Shown: piece after piece, positions 44,844 to 51,512 of the stretch | Numbering within the stretch: position 1 is the stretch's first letter | How the letters are laid out: each line of letters opens with the position of its first letter | Assembly (NCBI GenBank): GCA_903893975.1 | Contig: CAITOL010000150.1 | Location: 1-51,512 of the forward strand | Source of the DNA: an uncultured Rhodospirillales bacterium | Lineage (GTDB): Bacteria; Pseudomonadota; Alphaproteobacteria; Acetobacterales; Acetobacteraceae | DNA: 51,512 nt | Reading direction: 5' to 3' | The notes under the pieces: model-generated | Databases searched by the model: none | What the model was told of the DNA's origin: nothing | The model's input: only the letters and a program-made list of their open reading frames with translations | Made by a program: the position numbers and the translations under genes

Positions 44844-44974
44844 GGGTGCGTTCCTCGACCTAGCGTGCGCTTTTGCCTGTTGTATGCGACAGCGCGCATG
44901 GGTCAGCAAGCGGCCCTGATCGGGAGGCCCGTCCGCAGCGTGATATCATCCGGCCTGAAATACGGACTGAACGC

Positions 44975-45277
44975 TTAGCCGAACACCATCTTGTCCCGAT
45001 TATCCTGCATAAGCTTCGCCAGGCCCTGAATCGTTACCAATCCAATGCCGCGCGGCACGCCGGTTTCGGGGTCTTCGGTAATATCGGGATAGCTCGCCCC
45101 GGCAACCTTATCCCATTTCCCCGATGGCTTGCGGATCTCCACATTCGCGACGGTGGTTTTCAGCACCATCCGAACAATCGCGTCATCCGGTTGCGATGGC
45201 CGGGACAGGCTGAGATGCGCGCCCCTGACCTTCCAGCCGTTCGCCAGCGCCCAGCTGGTCAACTCGTCCTTGGTCAT
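44975..45277 (-). CDS. conserved-looking small protein, unknown
   Basis: I do not recognise this 100-residue protein. It begins MTKDELTSWALANGWKVRGAHLSLSRP and carries PSGKWDKVAGASYPDITEDPETG. It lacks a signal peptide and membrane segment. It looks like a folded soluble protein, possibly with a short helix and a beta sheet. The start is placed at 45277 because the longer frame runs through the tRNA-Gly gene. It lies 24 bases downstream of that tRNA on the same strand. Confidence 0.6.
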   Translation of the reverse strand: MTKDELTSWALANGWKVRGAHLSLSRPSQPDDAIVRMVLKTTVANVEIRKPSGKWDKVAGASYPDITEDPETGVPRGIGLVTIQGLAKLMQDNRDKMVFG

Positions 45278-45301
45278 GGTCTGCTTTCGATGGGGAAGGG
45301 A

Positions 45302-45375
45302 TGGAGCGGATGGAGGGAATCGAACCCTCGTATGCAGCTTGGGAAGCTGCCGTTCTACCATTGAACTACACCCGC
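45302..45375 (-). tRNA. tRNA-Gly (anticodon CCC)
   Basis: The cloverleaf folds with acceptor GCGGGTG/CATCCGC (one G-U pair), D arm TAGTTCAATGGTAGAA, anticodon stem GCAGC/GCTGC with loop TTCCCAA (anticodon CCC), and T arm GAGGGTTCGATTCCCTC. The CCA end is encoded (45302-45304). It lies between nagB and the small unknown gene. Confidence 0.93.
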
Positions 45376-45393
45376 GCCGGAGCGCCGCGCACC

Positions 45394-46119
45394 TTATAGT
45401 CCAGACGCGGCGTCGGCGTCCAGAATGACAAGCGCATTGCTGTGCATTTGCAGCGATGATGCCGGGCACGCCGGCGACACCGGGCCGCGCAGCGCCGCAG
45501 CGATGGCGTCCCGCTTACCCAGTCCGGTTGCAATCAGCAGCAATTTGCGCGCAGACAGGATGGTTCGCACGCCCATGGTGATCGCCCGCGTCGGCTGCAT
45601 CTCACTCGGCTGGAAAAAGCGGCGATTCGCCACAAGCGTTGTCGATGCCAAATCTGTCACGTGGACACCCTGATTGAAATCGGCCGGCGGTTCGTTGAAC
45701 CCGATATGTCCATTCACCCCAATTCCGAGGAGTTGCAGGTCCACTCCTCCCGCTCGGGCTATCGCTGCCTCATACCGCGCCGCCTCCGCCAACGGATCAT
45801 CAGCCATGCCATCCGGCGCGAAACATTGCGATGGCGGCAAACCAACCGGATTATAAAACTGGGCACGCATTTCGGCGCGATAGCTGGACCCATGCATTGC
45901 CGGCAGGCCGACATACTCATCCAGACTGAAACACCGCACTCCCGCAAACGACAATCCGGCGTGATGCGCGGCAACCAAGCGACGATACACGGGCACCACG
46001 GTGGCGCCCGTTGCCACGCCAAGCACGAGATCTGGCTTTGCTTTCACCGCGGCAGCAATCTCATCCGCGGTTGCCGAAGCGGCATCCAGCGCCGTGCCGA
46101 ACACTCTTACGTCCGCCAT
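45394..46119 (-). CDS. nagB: glucosamine-6-phosphate deaminase
   Basis: NagB converts glucosamine 6-phosphate to fructose 6-phosphate and ammonia. The 241-residue protein has ATGATVVPVYRRL, the catalytic FSLDEYVGL and GIGVNGHIGFNEPPADF. No nagA, nagK or transporter lies beside it. The ribosome site before ATG 46119 is weak. Confidence 0.92.
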   Translation of the reverse strand: MADVRVFGTALDAASATADEIAAAVKAKPDLVLGVATGATVVPVYRRLVAAHHAGLSFAGVRCFSLDEYVGLPAMHGSSYRAEMRAQFYNPVGLPPSQCFAPDGMADDPLAEAARYEAAIARAGGVDLQLLGIGVNGHIGFNEPPADFNQGVHVTDLASTTLVANRRFFQPSEMQPTRAITMGVRTILSARKLLLIATGLGKRDAIAAALRGPVSPACPASSLQMHSNALVILDADAASGL

Positions 46120-46168
46120 GCTATACGCTCTCAGGGATCGACCTGACGTCTCGCTTCATCGTGTTCTG

Positions 46169-46178
46169 CCCCCCCCCC
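46169..46178. repeat. poly-C tract
   Basis: About ten consecutive C bases lie 50 bases upstream of nagB. Such tracts are prone to slippage and sequencing error, and no gene crosses it. The rest of the 268-bp divergent gap between nagB and the next small gene shows only the inverted repeat listed next. Confidence 0.6.
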
Positions 46179-46344
46179 TACCATGCCGCAACCCCATGTC
46201 CGGACATCGCCGCCACCTAGGGTATGTGCGGGGAAAATGCTAGCGCCACACAAGGCATCGGCTGCCATGACCGCCAAGGAAAATCGCGCCTGATTGGCTT
46301 TAGAACAATTATTCACAGTTTGAAACCTGACGTCACCAAGCTCG

Positions 46345-46377
46345 AAGGTTAGACACATCATCGCACACTCTAACCTT
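46345..46377. promoter_or_regulatory. 9-bp inverted repeat before a small gene
   Basis: AAGGTTAGA (46345-46353) and TCTAACCTT (46369-46377) are perfect complements with a 15-base spacer. The repeat ends 10 bases before ATG 46388. It could be an operator or an RNA hairpin near the ribosome site. Confidence 0.4.
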
Positions 46378-46387
46378 GATAGGCTTC

Positions 46388-46642
46388 ATGTCGGTGAATG
46401 CCGAGCCCAATCGCCAAGCATATTTGTGGTCGTTGATGCGCCGTCCCGCGCGTTGGATCGTCGATGCCGGCCCTGCCGGTAGGGCGGAATGTAAAACGCT
46501 GCCAAAAGCGCTAACCGTTGCCGACGCGTTTCAGCAGTGCGGGAGCCTAGCGCCCCAAATCTCGGCCCCCGATCTGTCGATCGAACTCTCCGCGAATGAG
46601 TGCGCCACGCTTTGGTTGCGCCTGCAATTCCTAACCGCCTGA
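46388..46642 (+). CDS. small hypothetical protein
   Basis: I do not recognise this 84-residue product. It is mixed in composition, ends in SIELSANECATLWLRLQFLTA (leucine- and tryptophan-rich), and has no signal peptide. The Shine-Dalgarno is poor. Its frame is open from 46376 (TTG), and it stops 6 bases before the convergent emrB. The open frame and the inverted repeat before it are the only support. Confidence 0.35.
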   Translation: MSVNAEPNRQAYLWSLMRRPARWIVDAGPAGRAECKTLPKALTVADAFQQCGSLAPQISAPDLSIELSANECATLWLRLQFLTA

Positions 46643-46648
46643 AACCGG

Positions 46649-48190
46649 CTACTCCGCGGGCGCGCGTCCCTGCACCAGCACTGGCATGGCCGTCAATTTG
46701 GGCCGGCCAGGTCGCCGCATGAACGGCAGCAGCAACAAGGGCGGAAAGACGACATACGACATCATCAGAAAATCATTGCTATAGGCAATGATCGCCGCCT
46801 GCCTATTAATCATCGCATCCAACTGACGTGCCCCCCGCTCACTGCGGGGATTGAGCAGGCGGCTGATTGGCCCTCCCCCTTGCAGGTTCCGATTAAACGG
46901 ATCGATATGCGCGGCCATCGAAGCATGCGAGATCTGGATATTGGTGGTCAGCGCAAACGTCATCACCGAAATACCAGCGGCCGCGCCAATATTACGCACC
47001 AAGCCTTGCACCGCCGTGGCATCGCCACGAAACTGGGGCGGCAGGGTCACGAACGATAAAACCGTAGTCGGGTTCCAAATGCACCCCATGGCAAAGCCCT
47101 GGACCACCATGACCGTGATCATCTCGGACGTCGAAATGTCCGGCGTCCAGCCTGACATCAGCCGCAACGTATAGCCCAACACCAGCAGGCCAAATGCGAT
47201 AATTTTGCGTTGGTCTACCTTCGGTCCCAGCCGGGCGGATATCATCATCGCGGCCATAGTACCAAAGCCGCGTGGTGCCAGCAGCAGCCCGGTTTCCTGC
47301 ACGGGATATCCCGCCAAGGTTTGCAGATACGGTGCCAACAGGGCGGAACTCGCCATCAAGACAATCCCCGTTGCGAACATCATCGTCATACCGCTGGTGA
47401 AATTGGCGTCCCGAAACAGCGCCGGTGGGATAAACGGCTTGGGCGAGGTCAGCATATGGACCCCGAACAAATACAGTCCCAGCCCGGCAGCGACGGCTTC
47501 AACGATAATTTCGCCCGATGTAAACCAGTCTTGCCCTTCGCCACGGTCCAACATCAACTGGAGCGCACCCACCCCGACGGCCAGGGCCGTGAAGCCGGTC
47601 CAGTCGAACTTCAACTCGGGCCGTACCGGGCTCTCCGGCATGAACAACGCCAGCCCGGTCACCGACAGCACGCCGAACGGCAGGTTCACGTAAAACACCC
47701 AGCGCCAGTTATAGTTCTCGGTCAGCCAGCCACCGATCGTGGGCCCCAAGATCGGCCCAACCATCACGCCAATGCCGAAGATCGCCATCGCCTGCGCGCG
47801 CTCTTCCATGGTGTAGGTGTCAAGCATCGTCGCCTGCGATAGCGGCACTAGCGCACCGCCGAACGCCCCTTGCAGAATGCGGAACAGCACAATCTGGTCG
47901 AGTGATTGCGCAGCGCCGCACAGCATCGACGTTACGGTAAACCCGACGAGGCAGATCAGAAACAGGTTCTTCCGCCCGAAGCGCACCGCCAACCAGCCAA
48001 CCGGTGCGGTCATAATAGCCGAGGAAATCACATAGGACGTCAGCACCCAATTGATCTGGTCCAATGTCGTGTTCAGGCTGCCCTGCATATAGGGCAAGGC
48101 CACATTGGCGATCGTCGAATCGAGCACCTGCATCAGCACGGCAATCATCGAACTCGCGGTCAGCAGTCCGCGATGCGGAATTTTTTGCAT
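46649..48190 (-). CDS. emrB: EmrB-family MFS multidrug efflux pump, second copy
   Basis: This 513-residue DHA2 transporter has 14 predicted membrane helices. Motifs include LDSTIANVALPYMQGSL, WVLTSYVISSAIMTAPVGWLAVRFGRK and GVMVGPILGPTIGGWL. It shares the same blocks with the gene directly upstream and ends in RAPAE, close to the KQAPAE end of that gene. It starts immediately before the stop region of the first copy (ATG 48190, upstream stop 48191-48193). A tandem duplication is the simplest reading. Confidence 0.9.
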   Translation of the reverse strand: MQKIPHRGLLTASSMIAVLMQVLDSTIANVALPYMQGSLNTTLDQINWVLTSYVISSAIMTAPVGWLAVRFGRKNLFLICLVGFTVTSMLCGAAQSLDQIVLFRILQGAFGGALVPLSQATMLDTYTMEERAQAMAIFGIGVMVGPILGPTIGGWLTENYNWRWVFYVNLPFGVLSVTGLALFMPESPVRPELKFDWTGFTALAVGVGALQLMLDRGEGQDWFTSGEIIVEAVAAGLGLYLFGVHMLTSPKPFIPPALFRDANFTSGMTMMFATGIVLMASSALLAPYLQTLAGYPVQETGLLLAPRGFGTMAAMMISARLGPKVDQRKIIAFGLLVLGYTLRLMSGWTPDISTSEMITVMVVQGFAMGCIWNPTTVLSFVTLPPQFRGDATAVQGLVRNIGAAAGISVMTFALTTNIQISHASMAAHIDPFNRNLQGGGPISRLLNPRSERGARQLDAMINRQAAIIAYSNDFLMMSYVVFPPLLLLPFMRRPGRPKLTAMPVLVQGRAPAE

Positions 48191-49804
48191 CTATTCCGCC
48201 GGAGCCTGTTTGGACATGCCACGTGGCACGGGCATCGCAACAGGAATGCGCCGCTCCGGCCGCCGCATGACCAGCAGCATCGCCAAGCACGGCAGCACCA
48301 TCCAGGTCATCAGACGATAGTCGTTGTTATAAGCAATAATCAACGCCTCACGGTTTATCATGTGGTCGAGCAAATTCGCCCCGTGCTGCGTCGCCGGGTC
48401 GAGCAGCCGTCGCACGCCATCATTGGCTTGCAGCAGCCGGTTGAACGGCGTTGCCACGGCCGATAGGTCGGCATGCGATATCTGGGCCGATGATACCAAA
48501 TTGAAAGACGTCACTGAAATGCCGATCGCCGCCCCGATATTCCGCGACAGGTTTTGCATCGCCGTCGCATCGCCCCGTAACTGCGCCGGCAGCGTCACAT
48601 AGGCCATCACGTTCATCGGGTTGAACACGCAACCCATACAAAATCCTTGGGTAATAAACGTCACCATCAGCAGACGCTCAGACACATCCGGGGTCCACTG
48701 CGACATCGCGTGCAGCGTGAACCCCATCCCGATCAACCCAAACGCCATGATCTTGCGGTGATCGATATAGTTCGCCAATCGGCTGGCGATCAGCATGGCC
48801 ACCATGGTTCCCAAACCGCGAGGCGCCATGGCCAACCCTGCAGTGGACACCGGGTAGCCCGCAAGATTTTGCAGATAGGATGACATGAGCGCGGAACTCG
48901 CCATCAAGATCGTGCCAGTACAAAACATCATCGTCGAGGACGCGATAAAATTGCGATCCTTAAACAGCCCCAATGGCAGAAATGGCTTGGCCGCAGTGAA
49001 CATATGCACCGCAAACAAATAAAGGCCCAACGCGGCAATCACCGCCTCAACGATGATCTCGGGTGAATTGAACCAATCCTGCTCCTGCCCACGATCAAGC
49101 ATGAGCTGGAGCGCCCCAACGCCGATGGCAAGCGCGCTAAAGCCGGTCCAGTCGAATTTCAAGTCCGGCCGCGGCGGCGTGTCCGGCATAAATATCAATA
49201 AGCCGACCGTAGCCAGAATCCCGAATGGCAAGTTGACATAAAATACGAAGCGCCAATCCAGCGCATCCGTCAGCCAACCGCCCAAAGTTGGGCCCATGAT
49301 TGGGCCGACCATGATGCCAATGCCGAAAATCGCCATGGCCTGGGCCCGCTGCTCAAAAGGATAAATATCTAGCATTGTCGCCTGGGACAGCGGGCCCAGC
49401 GCCGCGCCAAACACACCTTGTAGCACCCGAAACAACACCATCTGTTCCAGCGTTTGCGCAGCACCGCACGCCATGGATGCCAAGGTGAAGCCGATCAGGC
49501 TGCCGACAAACAAACGCTTGCGGCCAAAACGCTGCGCGAACCAACCAACCGGCGCGGTCATGATCGCGGACGCAATCACGTAGGAGGTCAGCACCCAACT
49601 CACCTGATCGAGTGTGGTCGACAGGCTGCCTTGCATATACGGCAGAGCCACATTGGCAATCGTCGAGTCGAGGATCTGCATCAAGGTTGCGGTCATCGCG
49701 AACAGCGTTAGCAGCCCACGATGGGCAACTTTGGAGGTCGTGGTGTCGGGCGAGCCTGACAAATCTCCCTCAGTGCGAATAGAGGTCGCTGAGATGGCGG
49801 ACAT
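48191..49804 (-). CDS. emrB: EmrB-family MFS multidrug efflux pump, first copy
   Basis: This 537-residue DHA2 transporter shares LDSTIANVALPYMQGSL and APVGWFAQRFGRK with its downstream neighbour. I start it at ATG 49804, which overlaps the end of emrA by 35 bases; a longer open frame reaches 49831. Residues 1-30 are polar and cytoplasmic. It would form an EmrAB-type pump with EmrA, an inner-membrane and periplasmic export system for drugs or other amphipaths. Confidence 0.9.
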   Translation of the reverse strand: MSAISATSIRTEGDLSGSPDTTTSKVAHRGLLTLFAMTATLMQILDSTIANVALPYMQGSLSTTLDQVSWVLTSYVIASAIMTAPVGWFAQRFGRKRLFVGSLIGFTLASMACGAAQTLEQMVLFRVLQGVFGAALGPLSQATMLDIYPFEQRAQAMAIFGIGIMVGPIMGPTLGGWLTDALDWRFVFYVNLPFGILATVGLLIFMPDTPPRPDLKFDWTGFSALAIGVGALQLMLDRGQEQDWFNSPEIIVEAVIAALGLYLFAVHMFTAAKPFLPLGLFKDRNFIASSTMMFCTGTILMASSALMSSYLQNLAGYPVSTAGLAMAPRGLGTMVAMLIASRLANYIDHRKIMAFGLIGMGFTLHAMSQWTPDVSERLLMVTFITQGFCMGCVFNPMNVMAYVTLPAQLRGDATAMQNLSRNIGAAIGISVTSFNLVSSAQISHADLSAVATPFNRLLQANDGVRRLLDPATQHGANLLDHMINREALIIAYNNDYRLMTWMVLPCLAMLLVMRRPERRIPVAMPVPRGMSKQAPAE

Positions 49805-50909
49805 GGCCGGTGTCGATATCGACCACCACACTCATGCCTGCCCGCAACTCCGGGTCACCGTCATGGCGTTCAACCGAGATCCGGAGTGGAATGCGCTGCA
49901 CCACCTTCACCCAGTTACCAGACGCATTCTGCGCCGGCAGCACAGAAAATTCGGCCCCGGAATTTGGCGCGATGCTCTCCACCTTCGCCTTCCACGTCCG
50001 ACCGGGATAGGTATCCACCGTCACCTCGACGGTATCGCCCGGCTTCACGTAAGTGATGTCGGTTTCTTTCGGATTGGCTTCCACCCAAACACGCTCAGTC
50101 GAAACCAAGCCGAATGCAGCGGTTGCCGCTGTCAGATACTGACCGGGTTGCAGCGCATCGGCCTGCGTCACGATCGCATCGAACGGCGCCCGCACGATGG
50201 TGTGATCCAACTGGCGCTGCGCTTCATCCAACTGCGACTGCGCCTGCTGCACCGCTGGCATTTGGTTTACCGGGGCATCTGGATTGCCGCCCAATCGGGC
50301 CAGCTGCACCTGTGCTTGCTCGGTCAAACTTTCCAGCACCGCCTTATTGGCCGCTAACTTGAAGCGGGCATCATCGTAATCCGCGCGCGTCACACCACCA
50401 CTCTTCACCAGATTGGCAAAACGCTCAAAACTTGCCTGATCGGATTGCACTTGCGCCTGCCGCGCCTCAACATCGCGCAGCATCCGCTGATAATCATGCT
50501 TCATCGCCTCGCCCATCAGGGCCATTTGCGCCAGGTTCGCCCGCGCACCCGCAACCGCGTTGGTATACGGCCGCGCGCCCAGCCGAAACAAAACGTCGCC
50601 CTTGCGAACGCGCTGCCCCTCACGCACCGCAACGTCCTCCACCACCCCGGCCACATCGGTGGACACTGCAAGCTTCGCGGCACGGACATAAGCGTTATCG
50701 ATCGAAACATAGCGCCCGCCGTTCAGCCAATAGGCGACTGATCCGACCGCCACGATCGCGATACCGCCCAACATCAGCACGCCACGCAACAGCTTGCGAC
50801 GCGCCGCCTCCCGGTTCAGCCGCGCCATACCGGCATCGATATGCGGTGCATCGCGGGTCGTCATACCTTTATCGGCGGTGGCAGCAGTTTGTGACATCTC
50901 AGGCGACAT
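49770..50909 (-). CDS. emrA: EmrA-family (HlyD) membrane fusion protein
   Basis: The 379-residue protein has one N-terminal membrane helix (about 30-50, LMLGGIAIVAVGSVAYW). Next come a lipoyl-like half YVSIDNAYVRAAKLAVSTDVAGVV, a coiled-coil hairpin (about 100-190, QMALMGEAMKHDYQRML) and the barrel with PNSGAEFSVLPAQNASGNWVKVVQRIPLRI, typical of EmrA. It carries substrates through the periplasm to an outer-membrane channel that is not in the window. Starts at 50909 (overlaps marR by 11 bases) or 50897 are possible. Confidence 0.92.
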   Translation of the reverse strand: MSPEMSQTAATADKGMTTRDAPHIDAGMARLNREAARRKLLRGVLMLGGIAIVAVGSVAYWLNGGRYVSIDNAYVRAAKLAVSTDVAGVVEDVAVREGQRVRKGDVLFRLGARPYTNAVAGARANLAQMALMGEAMKHDYQRMLRDVEARQAQVQSDQASFERFANLVKSGGVTRADYDDARFKLAANKAVLESLTEQAQVQLARLGGNPDAPVNQMPAVQQAQSQLDEAQRQLDHTIVRAPFDAIVTQADALQPGQYLTAATAAFGLVSTERVWVEANPKETDITYVKPGDTVEVTVDTYPGRTWKAKVESIAPNSGAEFSVLPAQNASGNWVKVVQRIPLRISVERHDGDPELRAGMSVVVDIDTGHVRHLSDLYSH

Positions 50910-51369
50910 CCCGTTCGATCGGCCTGGCGCGCAATTCAGCGACAACATTCGCCTTCATCCGGCACAGGGCAGTGTTGATAAGATTAAGGTCATCAGCGGA
51001 AATGCCCGCCGAGACGGTCTGCAATATTTCAGCGCGCTCCATCGCCAGATCCCGCAAGACCGGCAACGCCTTGTCACGCAGATGCAGCCGCCAGATCCGC
51101 CGGTCATGCGGATCGTCACGCCGTTCGACCATTCCATGCTGCTCCAGCCGGTCGATTAGTCGGGCGATGGTTATCGGCTCCACCTCAACCAACTCAGCCA
51201 GTTCTTTTTGGGATAATCCGGGCTGACGCTCCAGCCACATCAGAATAACCCACTGCGCACGCGTCATGCCGTAGGTGCGCGCACGTCGGTCCGCGTCGAG
51301 GCGCAGATTGCGGGCTAAGTCGTGCACAAGGAATAGTAGATCGGGGCGATCAGGCATGGGACTGATCAT
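50899..51369 (-). CDS. MarR-family transcriptional regulator
   Basis: The 156-residue protein has the winged-helix MarR fold: YGMTRAQWVILMWLERQPGLSQKELAELVEVEPITIARLIDRLEQHGMVERRDDPHDRR. It very likely represses itself and the efflux genes behind it. ATG 51369 overlaps a palindrome; ATG 51357 would trim four residues. Neither has a good Shine-Dalgarno. The order marR-emrA-emrB-emrB forms one transcript. Confidence 0.88.
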   Translation of the reverse strand: MISPMPDRPDLLFLVHDLARNLRLDADRRARTYGMTRAQWVILMWLERQPGLSQKELAELVEVEPITIARLIDRLEQHGMVERRDDPHDRRIWRLHLRDKALPVLRDLAMERAEILQTVSAGISADDLNLINTALCRMKANVVAELRARPIERDVA

Positions 51370-51391
51370 AAGCAGCGTTATCTTCTGCTTA
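51369..51391. promoter_or_regulatory. probable MarR operator
   Basis: TAAGCAG (51369-51375) and CTGCTTA (51385-51391) are perfect complements with a 9-base spacer that includes a -10-like GATAAC on the minus strand. The site covers the start of marR. Binding would block the operon promoter. Confidence 0.55.
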
Positions 51392-51473
51392 CACCTAGTA
51401 ACTGCATGCCGAACCGGCAGATCAGCCCCGCGCGGTCACCATCCAAACGCAATCAGGCATATCTTGCGATCGT

Positions 51474-51501
51474 GTCCGGCGCGCCCTGGGGCGCGCCGGA
51501 C
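51474..51501. terminator. 12-bp GC-rich hairpin at the right edge
   Basis: GTCCGGCGCGCC (51474-51485) pairs perfectly with 51490-51501 around CTGG. No T tract is seen on either side. It probably ends a gene beyond the right edge of the window. The 80 bases between it and the MarR operator hold no gene. Confidence 0.6.
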
Positions 51502-51512
51502 GGGGGATCAGA

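Overview
The window reads as chromosomal DNA of an alphaproteobacterium, most likely Rhodospirillales and probably Acetobacteraceae-like. Coding density is high, GC is roughly 60 percent, and many genes overlap by 4 bases. The gene order enoyl-CoA hydratase / rpsT / dnaA with mutM and ubiE-coaBC-dut alongside fits that group, as do Aap-type amino-acid import, MbfA iron export and leuCDB. This placement is inferred from gene content, not from a database search. No rRNA, CRISPR array, insertion sequence, integrase or phage gene was seen.

Layout. 1-1391: the first codons of a minus-strand gene running off the edge, a 5'-truncated M20 amidohydrolase relic and a small secreted RcnB-like protein. 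1393-3341 (minus): NTF2-like protein, gmk and yicC. 3444-8793 (plus): a DUF1272-like zinc protein, an orphan VapB-like antitoxin, zapE, a phosphotransferase plus glycosyltransferase-like pair, and mbfA with a cytochrome b561. 8828-14412: a metal-dependent amidohydrolase divergent from the complete aapJQMP amino-acid importer, with a perfect 15-bp palindrome between them. 14534-18387 (minus): dnaA, rpsT, enoyl-CoA hydratase, mutM. 18416-20813 (plus): ubiE, coaBC, dut. 21001-29467 (plus): an ABC transporter without a binding protein, an SDR and livJHMGF. 29562-36483 (minus): ffh, rpsP-rimM-trmD-rplS, leuCDB and tRNA-Arg. 36749-37586: a frameshifted OmpR-type response regulator. 37583-43973: a divergent double phosphonate-transport locus. 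43941-46119 (minus): a hydroxyisobutyrate-dehydrogenase-like gene, a small unknown gene, tRNA-Gly and nagB. 46388-51512: a small unknown gene, then marR-emrA-emrB-emrB on the minus strand.

How the genes work together. Most of the window is housekeeping: replication initiation, ribosome assembly and SRP, leucine, CoA and ubiquinone synthesis, and nucleotide-pool and DNA repair. Inserted among these are nutrient-uptake modules for polar amino acids, branched-chain amino acids, an unknown substrate, and phosphonate or phosphate ester. The phosphonate locus is the most distinctive. Two substrate-binding proteins and four permeases surround a single ATPase gene, and the 166-bp divergent intergenic region holds a three-repeat Pho box.

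The least ordinary observations are the shared-ATPase phosphonate locus and its Pho box, a MutM whose last zinc-finger cysteine is alanine, a response regulator split by one frameshift, several perfect palindromes in divergent promoters, and a tandem pair of EmrB pumps served by one EmrA. I found no clear evidence of a wholly new class of system.
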